Of a stretch of 31,277 nucleotides of DNA, positions 30,740-31,277 are shown one piece after another. Source of the stretch: a virus. The position numbers were made by a program, and so were the translations under genes. The notes under the pieces were generated by a model. That model did not search any database and was not told the DNA's origin. It worked only from the letters and a program-made list of their open reading frames with translations. How positions within the stretch are numbered: position 1 is the stretch's first letter; each line of letters begins with the position of its first letter. The stretch lies in the IMG/VR virus record IMGVR_UViG_3300030673_000032, positions 1-31,277 of that record, one strand, 5' to 3'.

Positions 30740-30902
30740 CTGGTGGTAATGGCGTGAGCATCCTACTCGTAGCAACGAGAGAGATATGGGCTTAGCGGTT
30801 ATCACTAGTAACATGGGTAATATATGCCATACGTTCCGTGTATACGGGTGGACGTATGGTATACCCTAATAATATTACATAACCCACGCAAAGGGGGCAT
30901 AC
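30740..30902 (+). other. Leader with hairpins before the 30903 gene
   Basis: CTCGT/ACGAG (30766-30779) forms a tetraloop hairpin. CCATACGT (30827-30834) pairs with ACGTATGG (30852-30859) around an inner CCGT/ACGG, extended by GGGTA/TACCC (30815-30819/30862-30866). GGGTAATAT (30815-30823) could alternatively pair with ATATTAC and ACCC at 30871-30886, so two states are possible. It ends in AAAGGGGG, the ribosome binding site of the next gene. It may be the 3' part of the structured RNA or a regulatory 5' leader. Confidence 0.5.
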
Positions 30903-31097
30903 ATGGCGGTACGTAATCAACACGTGAGGCGGTCGAGCCGATACGTCCACAAAACTATTGACGGCGTGCTATACGCCTTTTCGGGTGATACGTTCGTCGG
31001 TATATCACGAGTACGCTACATGGCTGAGAAGGCCGTGAAGGGCGAGTTTACGCTTGACGGAATCATTACCGAAGAGTTAGCAGAGGCGGATAATTAG
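30903..31097 (+). CDS. Small basic protein, 64 aa, first gene of the plus-strand operon
   Basis: AAAGGGGG lies 7 nt before the ATG. The sequence starts MAVRNQHVRRSSRYVHKTI, then GVLYAFSGDTFVGISRVRYMAE. It is not recognised. First gene after the structured region, a classical place for an early takeover protein. Confidence 0.65.
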   Translation: MAVRNQHVRRSSRYVHKTIDGVLYAFSGDTFVGISRVRYMAEKAVKGEFTLDGIITEELAEADN

Positions 31098-31099
31098 CC

Positions 31100-31243
31100 A
31101 TGCAATATCAAGCACAACGGCCTAGCGCCATAGCACGACGCAGGCGAGACAATCACAAGTGTATGCTTGTGACTATTGCGACAGCGTTGGTGCTTATACC
31201 CGTATTGTGGGTAATCACTGTTATGCTTTTAATAGTATTTTAA
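31100..31243 (+). CDS. Small single-pass membrane protein, 47 aa
   Basis: Begins two bases after the previous stop. An Arg/Lys-rich cytoplasmic lead (residues 10-20, IARRRRDNHK) is followed by one hydrophobic helix at about 22-47 (MLVTIATALVLIPVLWVITV). The ribosome binding site is weak, so translation is probably coupled. Possible superinfection-exclusion or membrane-targeting protein, with no family recognised. Confidence 0.55.
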   Translation: MQYQAQRPSAIARRRRDNHKCMLVTIATALVLIPVLWVITVMLLIVF

Positions 31244-31254
31244 GGGAGATTATG

Positions 31255-31277
31255 ATGAGATATACTTTTTCAGACTA
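31255..31277 (+). CDS. Start of a gene cut by the right edge
   Basis: AAGGGAG stands before two tandem ATGs. The second ATG at 31255 has the better 6-nt spacing, and the first is at 31252. Only MRYTFSD is visible, so no function can be proposed. Confidence 0.55.

Noticed and set aside
1-31277. tRNA genes or CRISPR arrays
   Set aside because: I looked for TTCGAnnC-type T-loops in cloverleaf context and for spaced direct repeats and found none that hold. The only regular repeats are the pentapeptide units.

Overview
The window looks like most of a double-stranded DNA phage genome (podovirus-type, short tail). It carries a packaging, capsid, portal, tail-tube and ejection-protein set with no tape measure, sheath or tail-tube major protein, plus an endolysin/holin cassette. 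No integrase, tRNA or rRNA was seen. The lysozyme is a GH25 muramidase with a probable G5 wall-binding domain, and ribosome binding sites are AGGAGG-like, so the host is probably a bacterium with a Gram-positive-style wall. This could include wall-bearing CPR bacteria such as Saccharibacteria, but nothing here proves a host. TGA is used as a normal stop.

Layout. The plus strand from 1 to 6405 is an early/accessory operon of about 20 small, tightly overlapping genes. It begins inside the C-terminus of a SNF2-like helicase and continues with a primase-polymerase-like protein carrying a C-terminal zinc motif, a pentapeptide-repeat protein, a macro-domain-like phage protein, an orphan cytosine methyltransferase-like protein and many unknowns. 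It meets the late genes head-on at a bidirectional terminator (6410-6430). The minus strand from 29569 down to 6447 starts with small unknowns, an SF3 helicase, a candidate small terminase and a C2H2 zinc-finger protein. It continues with large terminase, scaffold, capsid, a 1480-residue ejection-type protein, portal, two tail-tube/stabilisation proteins, an Ala-rich protein, a LamG-domain fibre, the lysis genes and a final structural protein. A 9-codon gene encoding MGKSKKKKC sits alone between a candidate operator and a terminator.

The divergent region 29570-30902 has no convincing gene. It holds two near-identical sigma70-type plus-strand promoters (TTGACT, 17 nt, TATTAT), an AT-rich stretch ending in a perfect DnaA box (origin candidate), and about 575 nt that fold on paper into five contiguous multi-helix domains. 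I read this as a large structured noncoding RNA, comparable in scale and setting to the ornate phage RNAs GOLLD and ROOL. It is the most interesting object in the window. Plus-strand genes resume at 30903 and run off the right edge. If the genome is circular or permuted they would join the helicase at position 1.

How it works together (inference): the early arm, read from the 30.1 kb region, supplies replication and host-takeover functions. The late arm packages DNA and builds and releases virions. Late-arm internal promoters are mostly extended -10 elements (TGnTATAAT type) without good -35 boxes, unlike the two promoters of the divergent region. The capsid gene forms its own insulated transcription unit.
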